A DNA stretch of 64,000 nucleotides from assembly GCA_947450765.1 (NCBI GenBank), contig CANFXC010000001.1:124001-188000 (forward strand). Reading direction: 5' to 3'. This DNA is from Comamonadaceae bacterium. Lineage in GTDB: Bacteria > Pseudomonadota > Gammaproteobacteria > Burkholderiales > Burkholderiaceae_C. Positions 34,755 to 42,853 of this stretch are shown here, piece by piece (the stretch's first letter is position 1; each line of letters begins with the position of its first letter). The notes beneath the pieces are model-generated. The model was not told where the DNA came from, searched no databases, and was given only the letters and a program-made list of their open reading frames with translations. Position numbers and translations under genes: made by a program.

Positions 34755-35810
34755 ATGTATTTGAGGCAAATTTTGACATCAGTTGGGTTGTTGCCTGGGG
34801 CAAAGCGTTTGCCACAGACCTTGCATCTGATGAGCTTTGCCCCGATGGAAACCCAACTGATATGGCCTTCGATGAGCGAAGTGATCGGTGTGCTCAGGGC
34901 TGGCCAGTTCTTTAACCGACTCAAGTACCAATGTCGGCTGTTGCAGGCATCCGCAGCGCGCCAAATATTTCTTGGCTATTTGTCAAGAAACGTCCTTTGG
35001 CGTTCGCTTTTCGTGTTGAATCAACGCTGTTTTTATGTGCCTTTCAGGCTCTATCTGGACCGCCGCTGGTCACAGACAAAGCGCTTTACACAATGCGCCA
35101 CAGACCTGCAGGTGGCCCAAGCCAAGTTTGGCTTGACGAACGCCCAGCGACTGGTTGAGGGTCATCGGATTCGGCTCTGCGAGCAGGCTCACTGTTCGAT
35201 CGACCTTGAACTTAACCGCGTCAGTTTTCATGAGGGTTTTTGGGCTTTATCACTCAAAGACAGCCATGAGAAACCGTTGTTCAACATCAGCTTCGGTTTT
35301 CTAAGCCACAGCAGCGTTCTGATTGCCTCCGTACAGGGCGTTCGGGGTGACACAGGCTGCAACCTTGAGGCCATCCAGTCCATCACCAAGCAAAACCACG
35401 GACTGCGCCCGCATCACTTGTTACTCAACATCTTCCAGATGGCCTGCGCTGATTGGGGCATCACGGAGATACGCGGCATTGACCCTGAACATCAGGTCAA
35501 AAAACGCCGTAACGCAGACAAACAAGGCTTCACGTTTGACTACCGCGAGTTCTGGACCGAGTTGGGCGCCGTGCAACTCGACGATCAGGATTGGCTGCTG
35601 CCAAGCCAAGCGCAACGCCGTTCTGTAGAAGACATCCCATCCCGAAAACGCGCTTTGTACCGCAAGCGTTACGCTTTGCTCGATGAGGTTGCCGCCGTGG
35701 TCTCGGCATCTTTAGCCAGCGCGACGGCCGACGCCTGCGCCACCTGGCGCAAGCCGGCCAGCGCCGGCGCCAGTACCGCCATGTCGGCGTCTGCCGCATA
35801 CACCGCATAA
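34755..35810 (+). CDS. VirK/YbjX (DUF535) family protein with extended tail
   Basis: The ORF has 351 residues; an in-frame TAA nine bases upstream fixes the earliest start. From about residue 130 it matches DUF535: EGFWALSLKDSHEKPLFNISFGF, ASVQGVRGD, HGLRPHHLLLNIFQMA and FTFDYREFWTELG. The family is linked to envelope and virulence traits, without a known biochemical activity. The last 45 residues are Ala/Ser/Thr-rich and overlap the 3' end of the convergent LysR gene by 142 bp, so they look like accidental read-through. GC content appears lower than in neighbouring genes, suggesting transfer. Confidence 0.78.
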   Translation: MYLRQILTSVGLLPGAKRLPQTLHLMSFAPMETQLIWPSMSEVIGVLRAGQFFNRLKYQCRLLQASAARQIFLGYLSRNVLWRSLFVLNQRCFYVPFRLYLDRRWSQTKRFTQCATDLQVAQAKFGLTNAQRLVEGHRIRLCEQAHCSIDLELNRVSFHEGFWALSLKDSHEKPLFNISFGFLSHSSVLIASVQGVRGDTGCNLEAIQSITKQNHGLRPHHLLLNIFQMACADWGITEIRGIDPEHQVKKRRNADKQGFTFDYREFWTELGAVQLDDQDWLLPSQAQRRSVEDIPSRKRALYRKRYALLDEVAAVVSASLASATADACATWRKPASAGASTAMSASAAYTA

Positions 35811-36571
35811 GCGGGATACAAGAACTCAGGCGCGTTCGGCACGCGGTGCAACCGCCCTTCTTGCAGGTGTTTTTGCACCACGTTCTGCCTGAAGTAACCA
35901 GCGCCACCCACCGCCAGCAGGTACTCCAAACCCAAGGGCCCAAAGCTTGAGGAGAGTCCAACGCTGGACAACGCCGGAAACGCTAAGCTGTGTTGCGCCG
36001 CGAACTCGCTGCCCCAATCGACATACACATAGTCAGCGGCTTGCGGCAGATCCGGGTTGGGTGAGGTGCTCAGCAGCACCAGCTTTTCCTCGATCAGCAA
36101 CTCAATGCGCAGACCTGTCCGCTGCCGCGGCGCGTAGGCAATCACGATGTCCAGCGTGCCGTGGGCGACCCGCTCCAACAGGTCGTCGGCAACACCGACG
36201 TCGGTGTGCAGGGCGAGGTCGGGGGCACTTTGGCGCATCCACAGCAGCCAGTCCAACATCAGCGGATGCCACAGGCTGATCTCGCAGCCCACCGTCACCA
36301 GCGCCCGCCGACCTGGCGGCACCGCCATCTGCTGACGCGCCCGCTCCCAGACCTGCACCAAGGTCATGGCGTGACGCACAAACTGTTCGCCGGCCGGGGT
36401 CAGCGAAGCGCCTGCCTTGTTGCGCACAAACAGCTGGCGACCGAGCAATTCTTCTAGCGTTTTGACACGCGCACTGACGGCGGTCTGCGTCACATGCAGG
36501 CGTTCTGCGGCTTGGGCAAAGCTGTGACTGGAGACGATCTCCAGAAAGGTTCGGGCGAGGTTGATGTCCAT
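35669..36571 (-). CDS. LysR-family regulator
   Basis: The protein has 300 residues. The winged helix-turn-helix MDINLARTFLEIVSSHSFAQAAERLHVTQTAVSARVKTLEE is followed by an effector-binding domain with GCEISLWHPLMLDWLLWMR. It is divergent from a small gene at 36725 and convergent with the DUF535 gene, overlapping its 3' end. Its target is probably the small divergent gene, its own promoter, or both. The last residues (ETTAATSSSKA) look dispensable. Confidence 0.88.
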   Translation of the reverse strand: MDINLARTFLEIVSSHSFAQAAERLHVTQTAVSARVKTLEELLGRQLFVRNKAGASLTPAGEQFVRHAMTLVQVWERARQQMAVPPGRRALVTVGCEISLWHPLMLDWLLWMRQSAPDLALHTDVGVADDLLERVAHGTLDIVIAYAPRQRTGLRIELLIEEKLVLLSTSPNPDLPQAADYVYVDWGSEFAAQHSLAFPALSSVGLSSSFGPLGLEYLLAVGGAGYFRQNVVQKHLQEGRLHRVPNAPEFLYPAYAVYAADADMAVLAPALAGLRQVAQASAVALAKDAETTAATSSSKA

Positions 36572-36636
36572 GCGTGCGGGTCTTCCAAGCTAACTTACAA
36601 AGCAAAAATAATGCATTCAAACGCAATATAAGTCGT

Positions 36637-36665
36637 TTTACATTTATCCTCGTAAACCCTATATT
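36637..36665 (+). promoter_or_regulatory. sigma-70 promoter of the small gene at 36725, overlapped by a dyad
   Basis: TTTACA, 17 bp, then TATATT: each hexamer differs from consensus at one position. The dyad TTTAC-N10-GTAAA covers the -35 element and resembles a LysR-type site, fitting control by the divergent LysR gene. Confidence 0.7.
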
Positions 36666-36724
36666 TGTGCTATTCCCTCTGTTCAGCTGCTTTCTGCCGA
36701 ACACGTCACCTTGAAGGAGTTCCC

Positions 36725-36964
36725 ATGACAAGCCATGTTCTTTTTGCCGATCAAGACCACGCAGCCAACGCTTCAGTTGGCCGGTCTGCCAAGCAGGCGC
36801 ATACCACTTCGGTCACTTCTTTCGTGAGCCAGTTCTTGGATGTCCTGCGCGCCGTGTTTGCCGATCCAGCCGCTGCCAGTGAGCAGAACCATCCTTGGCT
36901 GAACACCAACATTCGCAGCCGCATGAGCCGTCGCGCACAACGGCTGATGCGCTCGGACTATTGA
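36725..36964 (+). CDS. small hypothetical protein
   Basis: The protein has 79 residues from MTSHVLFADQDHAAN. AAGGAG lies 6 bp before this ATG and a strong sigma-70 promoter lies further upstream, so it is very likely expressed. The ORF-track start 20 codons earlier overlaps the promoter-leader region. A central hydrophobic helix (SVTSFVSQFLDVLRAVFA) is followed by a basic C-terminus (RSRMSRRAQRLMRS). No family is recognised. It is divergent from a LysR gene and ends 3 bp from xdhC on the other strand. Confidence 0.7.
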   Translation: MTSHVLFADQDHAANASVGRSAKQAHTTSVTSFVSQFLDVLRAVFADPAAASEQNHPWLNTNIRSRMSRRAQRLMRSDY

Positions 36965-36967
36965 GGC

Positions 36968-37792
36968 TCAGGCTTTCAACGCCGTCCGGACTTGCAGTAA
37001 TTGCGCAGCCACGGCCAGTGCAATCACCTCGGGTTCTTTGCCTTCAATACCGGGAATACCGATCGGACAGGTGACATGCGCGAGTTCTTCAGCGCTGTAG
37101 CCACGGGCTTCTAGGCGGTGCCTGAAGGTCGCCCATTTGGTTTGGCTGCCGATGAGGCCGATGTAGGGTAAATCTCGTTGCATGCGTTGCCGCGCCAAAC
37201 ACTGGGTCAGCACATCGAGGTCTTCAGCGTGGCTGAAGCTCATGATGAGAACGCAAGACCCTGGCGTCAAGTCTTTCACTGCAGACTGCACCGGCTCAGA
37301 GTGTTCGCAAACCACATGCGCCGGCAAACCGATAGGGAAAATACCTTCGCGGCTGTCGATCCAGTGCAGCGCCACCGGCAAGCGCGCCAACACGTCGGCC
37401 AGCGCATGTCCCACATGGCCACCACCAAACAGCACCACCGGCATGCGCTCAACATCCAAGCGTCGGCGCAGTTCTGACGAGTCTGCAGCCGTCAAGCGTT
37501 CAAGTTGCAGGTGCACCACGCCGCCGCAGCATTGACCTAAAGAGGGGCCGAGGGCTAGGCGCATCAGCTCGGCTGGCTGGACATTGCCTTCGACAGTCAG
37601 CAGCGCACGCGCCCTGTCGATGGCCTCAAACTCAAGATGCCCACCGCCAATCGTGCCGACCAGTGCATCTGAAAAAACAGCCATCCATGCACCGGCATCG
37701 CGCGGCGCGGAACCTTCGGTGGCTTGCACCTGCACCAGCACCGCCGACTCGTTGGCGAGTCGCGCCAGGAACAACTCGGCGAGTGGCGACAT
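36968..37792 (-). CDS. xdhC: xanthine dehydrogenase accessory protein XdhC
   Basis: The protein has 274 residues. The N-terminal CoxI/XdhC domain contains EGSAPRDAGAWM, GTIGGGHLEFEA and LGPSLGQCCGG; the paired cysteines belong to the family. The C-terminal Rossmann part begins VVLFGGGHVGHAL and includes GLIGSQTKWATFRHRL. XdhC binds and sulfurates molybdenum cofactor and hands it to XdhB. It is separated from xdhAB by about 17.5 kb and lies 6 bp after serS, so it seems to be expressed with serS. Confidence 0.92.
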   Translation of the reverse strand: MSPLAELFLARLANESAVLVQVQATEGSAPRDAGAWMAVFSDALVGTIGGGHLEFEAIDRARALLTVEGNVQPAELMRLALGPSLGQCCGGVVHLQLERLTAADSSELRRRLDVERMPVVLFGGGHVGHALADVLARLPVALHWIDSREGIFPIGLPAHVVCEHSEPVQSAVKDLTPGSCVLIMSFSHAEDLDVLTQCLARQRMQRDLPYIGLIGSQTKWATFRHRLEARGYSAEELAHVTCPIGIPGIEGKEPEVIALAVAAQLLQVRTALKA

Positions 37793-37798
37793 ACAGCC

Positions 37799-39142
<1,344 letters not shown>

Positions 39143-39154
39143 TTAAAGGCGACT

Positions 39155-40180
39155 TCACTCGCCCAATGGATGCAGCCGACTGCTGCCGGCGGCGAGCGTT
39201 TGTTCGCTGTCCATCTTCAGTCCTTTGGGCAACGGAAACTTGATGGTTTCCTCGATGCCGTCCATCTTGCGGACCGACACCGCACCCATCGCACGCAGGC
39301 GGTCAATCACCTGACGAACCAGCACATCCGGGGCCGAAGCACCGGCAGTGAGGCCAACGCGGCTGCGACCTTCAAACCAGCTTTCCTGCAGTTCACTGGC
39401 ATCGTCGACCATGTAGGCGTCGGTGCCCAGTTTGGCTGCGAGTTCACGCAAGCGGTTGCTGTTGGAACTGGTCGGGCTGCCAACCACAATCAAAATATCA
39501 ACCTGCGGGCTCATCACCTTGACAGCGTCTTGGCGGTTTTGCGTGGCGTAGCAAATGTCTTGCTGCTTGGGCGCGCGCACTGTCGGGAACCGGGCCTTCA
39601 CGGCCGCGCTGATCTCGGCAGCGTCGTCAACGCTGAGCGTGGTCTGCGTGACCACTGCCAACAAACGGGTCTGGCTGGGCTGAATGCGCGCCACGTCAGA
39701 CACGTCTTCAACCAGATGAATGCCACTGTCGAGCTGGCCCATCGTGCCCTCCACTTCAGGGTGCCCCTTGTGGCCGATCATGATGAACTCATAACCTTCC
39801 TTGTGCAGCTTGGCCACTTCAACGTGCACCTTGGTGACCAGCGGGCAGGTCGCATCAAAGATCTGAAAACCACGCTCGCGAGCGTCGTCTTGCACCGCGC
39901 GACTCACGCCGTGCGCACTGAAGACCAGCGTGGCACCGGGCGGCACATCATCGAGTTCCTCAATGAATATCGCGCCCTTGTCTTTCAGGTCATTGACGAC
40001 GTAGGTGTTGTGAACGATTTCGTGGCGCACATAAATCGGCGCGCCAAATTTGATCAAGGCGCGCTCAACAATTTCAATCGCCCGGTCGACGCCGGCGCAA
40101 AAACCGCGTGGCTCCGCCAACAAAATTTCTTGCGGATGCGAAGCAGGCAGTGCATTGGCCTGCGCCTGGACATCAGTCAT
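39155..40180 (-). CDS. ispH: 4-hydroxy-3-methylbut-2-enyl diphosphate reductase
   Basis: The protein has 341 residues. It performs the last MEP-pathway step, giving IPP and DMAPP. The three [4Fe-4S] cysteines are in [24 protein letters not shown] and [11 protein letters not shown]. Substrate residues are in [11 protein letters not shown] and [10 protein letters not shown]. The start overlaps the stop of the FKBP gene by ATGA, an arrangement (fkpB-ispH) common in Proteobacteria. Confidence 0.96.
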   Translation of the reverse strand: MTDVQAQANALPASHPQEILLAEPRGFCAGVDRAIEIVERALIKFGAPIYVRHEIVHNTYVVNDLKDKGAIFIEELDDVPPGATLVFSAHGVSRAVQDDARERGFQIFDATCPLVTKVHVEVAKLHKEGYEFIMIGHKGHPEVEGTMGQLDSGIHLVEDVSDVARIQPSQTRLLAVVTQTTLSVDDAAEISAAVKARFPTVRAPKQQDICYATQNRQDAVKVMSPQVDILIVVGSPTSSNSNRLRELAAKLGTDAYMVDDASELQESWFEGRSRVGLTAGASAPDVLVRQVIDRLRAMGAVSVRKMDGIEETIKFPLPKGLKMDSEQTLAAGSSRLHPLGE

Positions 40181-40686
40181 AGAACCCCAATCACATGCAC
40201 TTCAAAGACCACACCTTGACCGGCCAAAGGATGGTTGAAGTCGAATTGAACCGCGCTGCCGTCTGCTTTGACTTGCTGCGCCGAACCAGCGTACTGGCCC
40301 ATGCCGTCAGGCGTCGGGAATTGCACCACGTCGCCCACTTTATATGACTCATCAGGGTCGCCCAATTCATTCAGCAGCTTGCGCGCCACCCACTGGATCA
40401 GATCCGGGTTGCGCTCACCAAAAGCTTCGCCAGCGGGTAACTCAAACGTGGCACGCGTGCCTTCCGGTAGTCCCAGCAGGCGTTGTTCCAGCGCGGGGGA
40501 CAACTGACCGTTGCCCAAGCTCAACGTGGCGGGCTTGTCCTGAAAGGTGTTGATGATGTCGGCGCCCGGCTGGCCGTTCACAGCGGGAGCGGCCATGCGG
40601 TAATGCAGTGTCAAAAATGAACCAGCGGCCACCACGGGCACTGCTGCGTTGCTGGCAAGGGACAGATCTGGCGACACAAGCGACAT
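40177..40686 (-). CDS. fkpB: FKBP-type peptidyl-prolyl isomerase, SlpA/FkpB group
   Basis: The protein has 169 residues from [12 protein letters not shown]. The FKBP half-domain begins at [11 protein letters not shown], and the [16 protein letters not shown] segment leads into the inserted flap domain typical of SlpA/SlyD-like isomerases. It has no His-rich tail, unlike SlyD. The ORF-track start 35 codons earlier lacks family sequence. It is translationally coupled to ispH. Confidence 0.9.
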   Translation of the reverse strand: MSLVSPDLSLASNAAVPVVAAGSFLTLHYRMAAPAVNGQPGADIINTFQDKPATLSLGNGQLSPALEQRLLGLPEGTRATFELPAGEAFGERNPDLIQWVARKLLNELGDPDESYKVGDVVQFPTPDGMGQYAGSAQQVKADGSAVQFDFNHPLAGQGVVFEVHVIGVL

Positions 40687-40855
40687 GAAAAACTTTCGGC
40701 GGAACGCGAAGTCCGCAATGACGTAGACAAAGACAGGGGCTTTACCGGCAGGCCTCTGCCTCAAAATGGAATGTCCAAATGAAGATGTCATTGTAAGTTT
40801 TCCGAATCTGCTCTGATGCCGCCAACGCGCAAAACCCCGCTGCTGCGCAGCCCCC

Positions 40856-40933
40856 CGTCACTGCGAGCGCAGCGTGGCAGTCCAGGAGCCAGAATTCGGA
40901 GTCATGGACTGCCACGCTGCGCTCGCAGTGACG
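40856..40933. repeat. 29-bp perfect inverted repeat, REP/MITE-like hairpin element
   Basis: The left arm CGTCACTGCGAGCGCAGCGT continues to TCCA (29 nt) and is matched exactly by the right arm, with a 20-nt spacer containing GAATTC. It resembles the widespread TGCGAGxxxGxAGCAATCCA-type palindromic repeats of bacterial chromosomes. No transposase is next to it. Confidence 0.9.
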
Positions 40934-40966
40934 CACGGGCGATGGATGACGCGCGGACAGCTGCAG

Positions 40967-41012
40967 CGCTTTCCAATGGCGCTTTTCATCGCTTTCCAAT
41001 GTCGCTTTTGCT
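40967..41012 (+). repeat. two-copy 23-bp tandem repeat
   Basis: CGCTTTCCAATGGCGCTTTT is repeated directly at 40990 as CGCTTTCCAATGTCGCTTTT, with one difference in the shared 20 bases. It sits 50-100 bp upstream of the radC start codon. Confidence 0.8.
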
Positions 41013-41063
41013 TGTACTGAACAAAGTCAGCCCTGTTTCGAAACCCGCTGGCTAAGCTGCGCC

Positions 41064-41738
41064 ATGCTGCTCAAAGACCTCCCCGAAGATGCGCGACCCC
41101 GTGAAAAACTACTGGCGCGTGGCGCCGCAGCTCTGAGTGATGCTGAATTACTGGCACTGATGCTGCGCAGCGGTATCCGTGGCAAAAACGTCTTGCAGTT
41201 GGCGCAAGAACTGGTGGACACGTTCGGCGGCGTGGCCGGCCTGCTGCACACGCCAGCCGAGGCGCTCAAGTCTATTAAAGGGCTGGGGCCCGCCAAGCGG
41301 GCGGAGTTGGTGGCGGTGCTGGAGCTGTCGCGCCGAGCGCTGACGCAGCGGCTGGCAGAAAAACCGCTGTTTGCTTCGCCCCAAGCCGTCCGTGATTACC
41401 TTCAACTGCAACTCGGCAGCCGGCCGCATGAGATTTTTGCGGTGCTGTTTTTAGACAGCCAACACCGCCTGATCGCGCTTGAAGAAATGTTTCGCGGCAC
41501 GCTGACACAAACCAGTGTTTACCCACGAGAAGTGGTGCTACGGGCGCTGGCCCTGAATGCCGGCAGCGTGGTGCTGGCGCACAACCACCCGAGCGGCAGC
41601 GCCCAGCCTTCGCGCGCCGACGAAGCGCTGACGCAAACCCTGAAAACCGCGCTAGCGCTGGTCGATGTGCGGGTACTTGACCATTTTGTCGTGACCAGCA
41701 CGGAGGCGGTGTCGATGGCCGAGCTCGGATTGGTCTAA
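41064..41738 (+). CDS. radC: RadC-family JAB-domain protein
   Basis: The protein has 224 residues. An N-terminal helix-hairpin-helix-like part ([19 protein letters not shown]) precedes the JAB/MPN+ metalloprotease-like domain with the zinc motif [14 protein letters not shown] and a conserved Glu in [10 protein letters not shown]. It was named for DNA repair, but its true role is unsettled. It is followed 9 bp later by the Smr-domain gene. Confidence 0.93.
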   Translation: MLLKDLPEDARPREKLLARGAAALSDAELLALMLRSGIRGKNVLQLAQELVDTFGGVAGLLHTPAEALKSIKGLGPAKRAELVAVLELSRRALTQRLAEKPLFASPQAVRDYLQLQLGSRPHEIFAVLFLDSQHRLIALEEMFRGTLTQTSVYPREVVLRALALNAGSVVLAHNHPSGSAQPSRADEALTQTLKTALALVDVRVLDHFVVTSTEAVSMAELGLV

Positions 41739-41747
41739 AGTTCGGGC

Positions 41748-42413
41748 ATGAAATCGCCTGCCATCACAGCCCTCAAAGACCTGCGCGGCCTGAAAGCCCT
41801 GAAACTGGAGATCGAAAACCAGAAACGGCTGGCAGCCGAACTGCAAGCAGCCCGGCTCGCCGCCGCCCGCCAACTGAAGGCGGAAAAAGAACTCTTCGCC
41901 CACAGCATCGGGCCGATCAAGGCCCTGCCAACAAGACACGGCCCAGGCCAAAAAGCACAGATCAGCATCCCTCAGCCGGCGCCCATTCCGGTGCAGCTAC
42001 AACTCGACGAGCAAGCCGTCATGCGGGAAGCGCTATCAGACGAGTTTGATGGCGACGCGCTGTTGGACACCGACGAAGCGCTGAGCTTCAGGCGGCCCGG
42101 CATTGGCGTTGATGTGGTGCGCAAATTGCGGCGCGGCGCTTGGCGCATTCAGGGCCAGCTTGACCTGCACGGCCTGCGCCGTGACGACGCACGCGACACG
42201 CTGTCAAAATTCATCCGCGATGCCCAAAAAACCGGCTGGCGCTGCGTTCGCGTGGTCCACGGAAAAGGGCTCGGTTCACCCGGCAAGACGCCTGTTCTCA
42301 AAGGCCGCGTGCAAAGCTGGCTGATTCAAAAAATAGAAGTGTTGGCGTTTGCACAGGCACGGCCTGCCGAGGGCGGTGCGGGCGCGCTGGTGGTCTTGCT
42401 GGCGCCGAGCTAA
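41748..42413 (+). CDS. Smr/MutS2-type domain protein
   Basis: The protein has 221 residues. The N-terminal half is a charged helix (LRGLKALKLEIENQKRLAAELQ) and linker. From about residue 140 the Smr domain follows, with LDLHGLRRDDARD, VRVVHGKGLGS and a terminal GALVVLLAP. Smr domains are nucleases acting on DNA or on mRNA of stalled ribosomes. It is probably co-transcribed with radC. Confidence 0.9.
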   Translation: MKSPAITALKDLRGLKALKLEIENQKRLAAELQAARLAAARQLKAEKELFAHSIGPIKALPTRHGPGQKAQISIPQPAPIPVQLQLDEQAVMREALSDEFDGDALLDTDEALSFRRPGIGVDVVRKLRRGAWRIQGQLDLHGLRRDDARDTLSKFIRDAQKTGWRCVRVVHGKGLGSPGKTPVLKGRVQSWLIQKIEVLAFAQARPAEGGAGALVVLLAPS

Positions 42414-42428
42414 ATCACCAACAACAGC

Positions 42429-42845
42429 TCAAACACCCCGATTGCGCATCCAGTCAGCGGTCTGAAAGAAGGACTCTTTCAAGCGTGCGCGCAGCACCTC
42501 ATCGACACCGGTTTCTTGCATCGCTTGGTCCATGCAGGCAACCCATTGGTCACGCTCCAGCACACCAATGGAAAACGGCATGTGGCGCCTGCGCAGCATG
42601 GGATGGCCAAAGCGCTCGGTGTAATGTTGCGGTCCGCCCATCCAGCCGCACAAGAACATATTGAGGCGTTCTCTGGCATTGACAAGTTCCGGACCATGCG
42701 CTGCCCGCAGCGCGGCATAGCCAGGCTCCAAGTCCATCAGGTCGTAAAAGCGTTCGACCAAGGCGTGGATGCGTGCTTCGCCGCCTATCCATTCAAAAGG
42801 GGTCTCGAACGGCGGCGTGCCGGGTGGTTTTTCTTCAATCTGCAT
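42429..42845 (-). CDS. group II truncated haemoglobin
   Basis: The protein has 138 residues. FEWIGGEARIHALVERFYDLMD starts the globin fold, FLCGWMGGPQHYTERFGHPMLRRRH contains the proximal His region, and TADWMRNRG carries the group II Trp at position G8. Such proteins bind oxygen and are thought to handle peroxides or redox signals. It lies 8 bp after the FtsX-like permease gene on the same strand. Confidence 0.9.
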   Translation of the reverse strand: MQIEEKPPGTPPFETPFEWIGGEARIHALVERFYDLMDLEPGYAALRAAHGPELVNARERLNMFLCGWMGGPQHYTERFGHPMLRRRHMPFSIGVLERDQWVACMDQAMQETGVDEVLRARLKESFFQTADWMRNRGV

Positions 42846-42853
42846 GGTGCCGA

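Larger units (their letters stand above)
40687..41063. other. 377-bp non-coding region between fkpB and radC
   Basis: No gene is supported here. It holds a large perfect inverted repeat (40856-40933) and a 23-bp tandem duplication (40967-41012), annotated separately. Promoters for both divergent genes should lie here, but no convincing hexamers were recognised. Confidence 0.75.

Noticed and set aside
34727-34924. 65-residue minus-strand ORF with CKVCGKRF, zinc-finger-like
   Set aside because: Only one CxxC pair is present and it is antisense to the DUF535 gene start, with no ribosome site seen.
40856-41012. CRISPR-like repeat array
   Set aside because: There is one palindrome and one two-copy tandem repeat, with no regular spacers and no cas genes.
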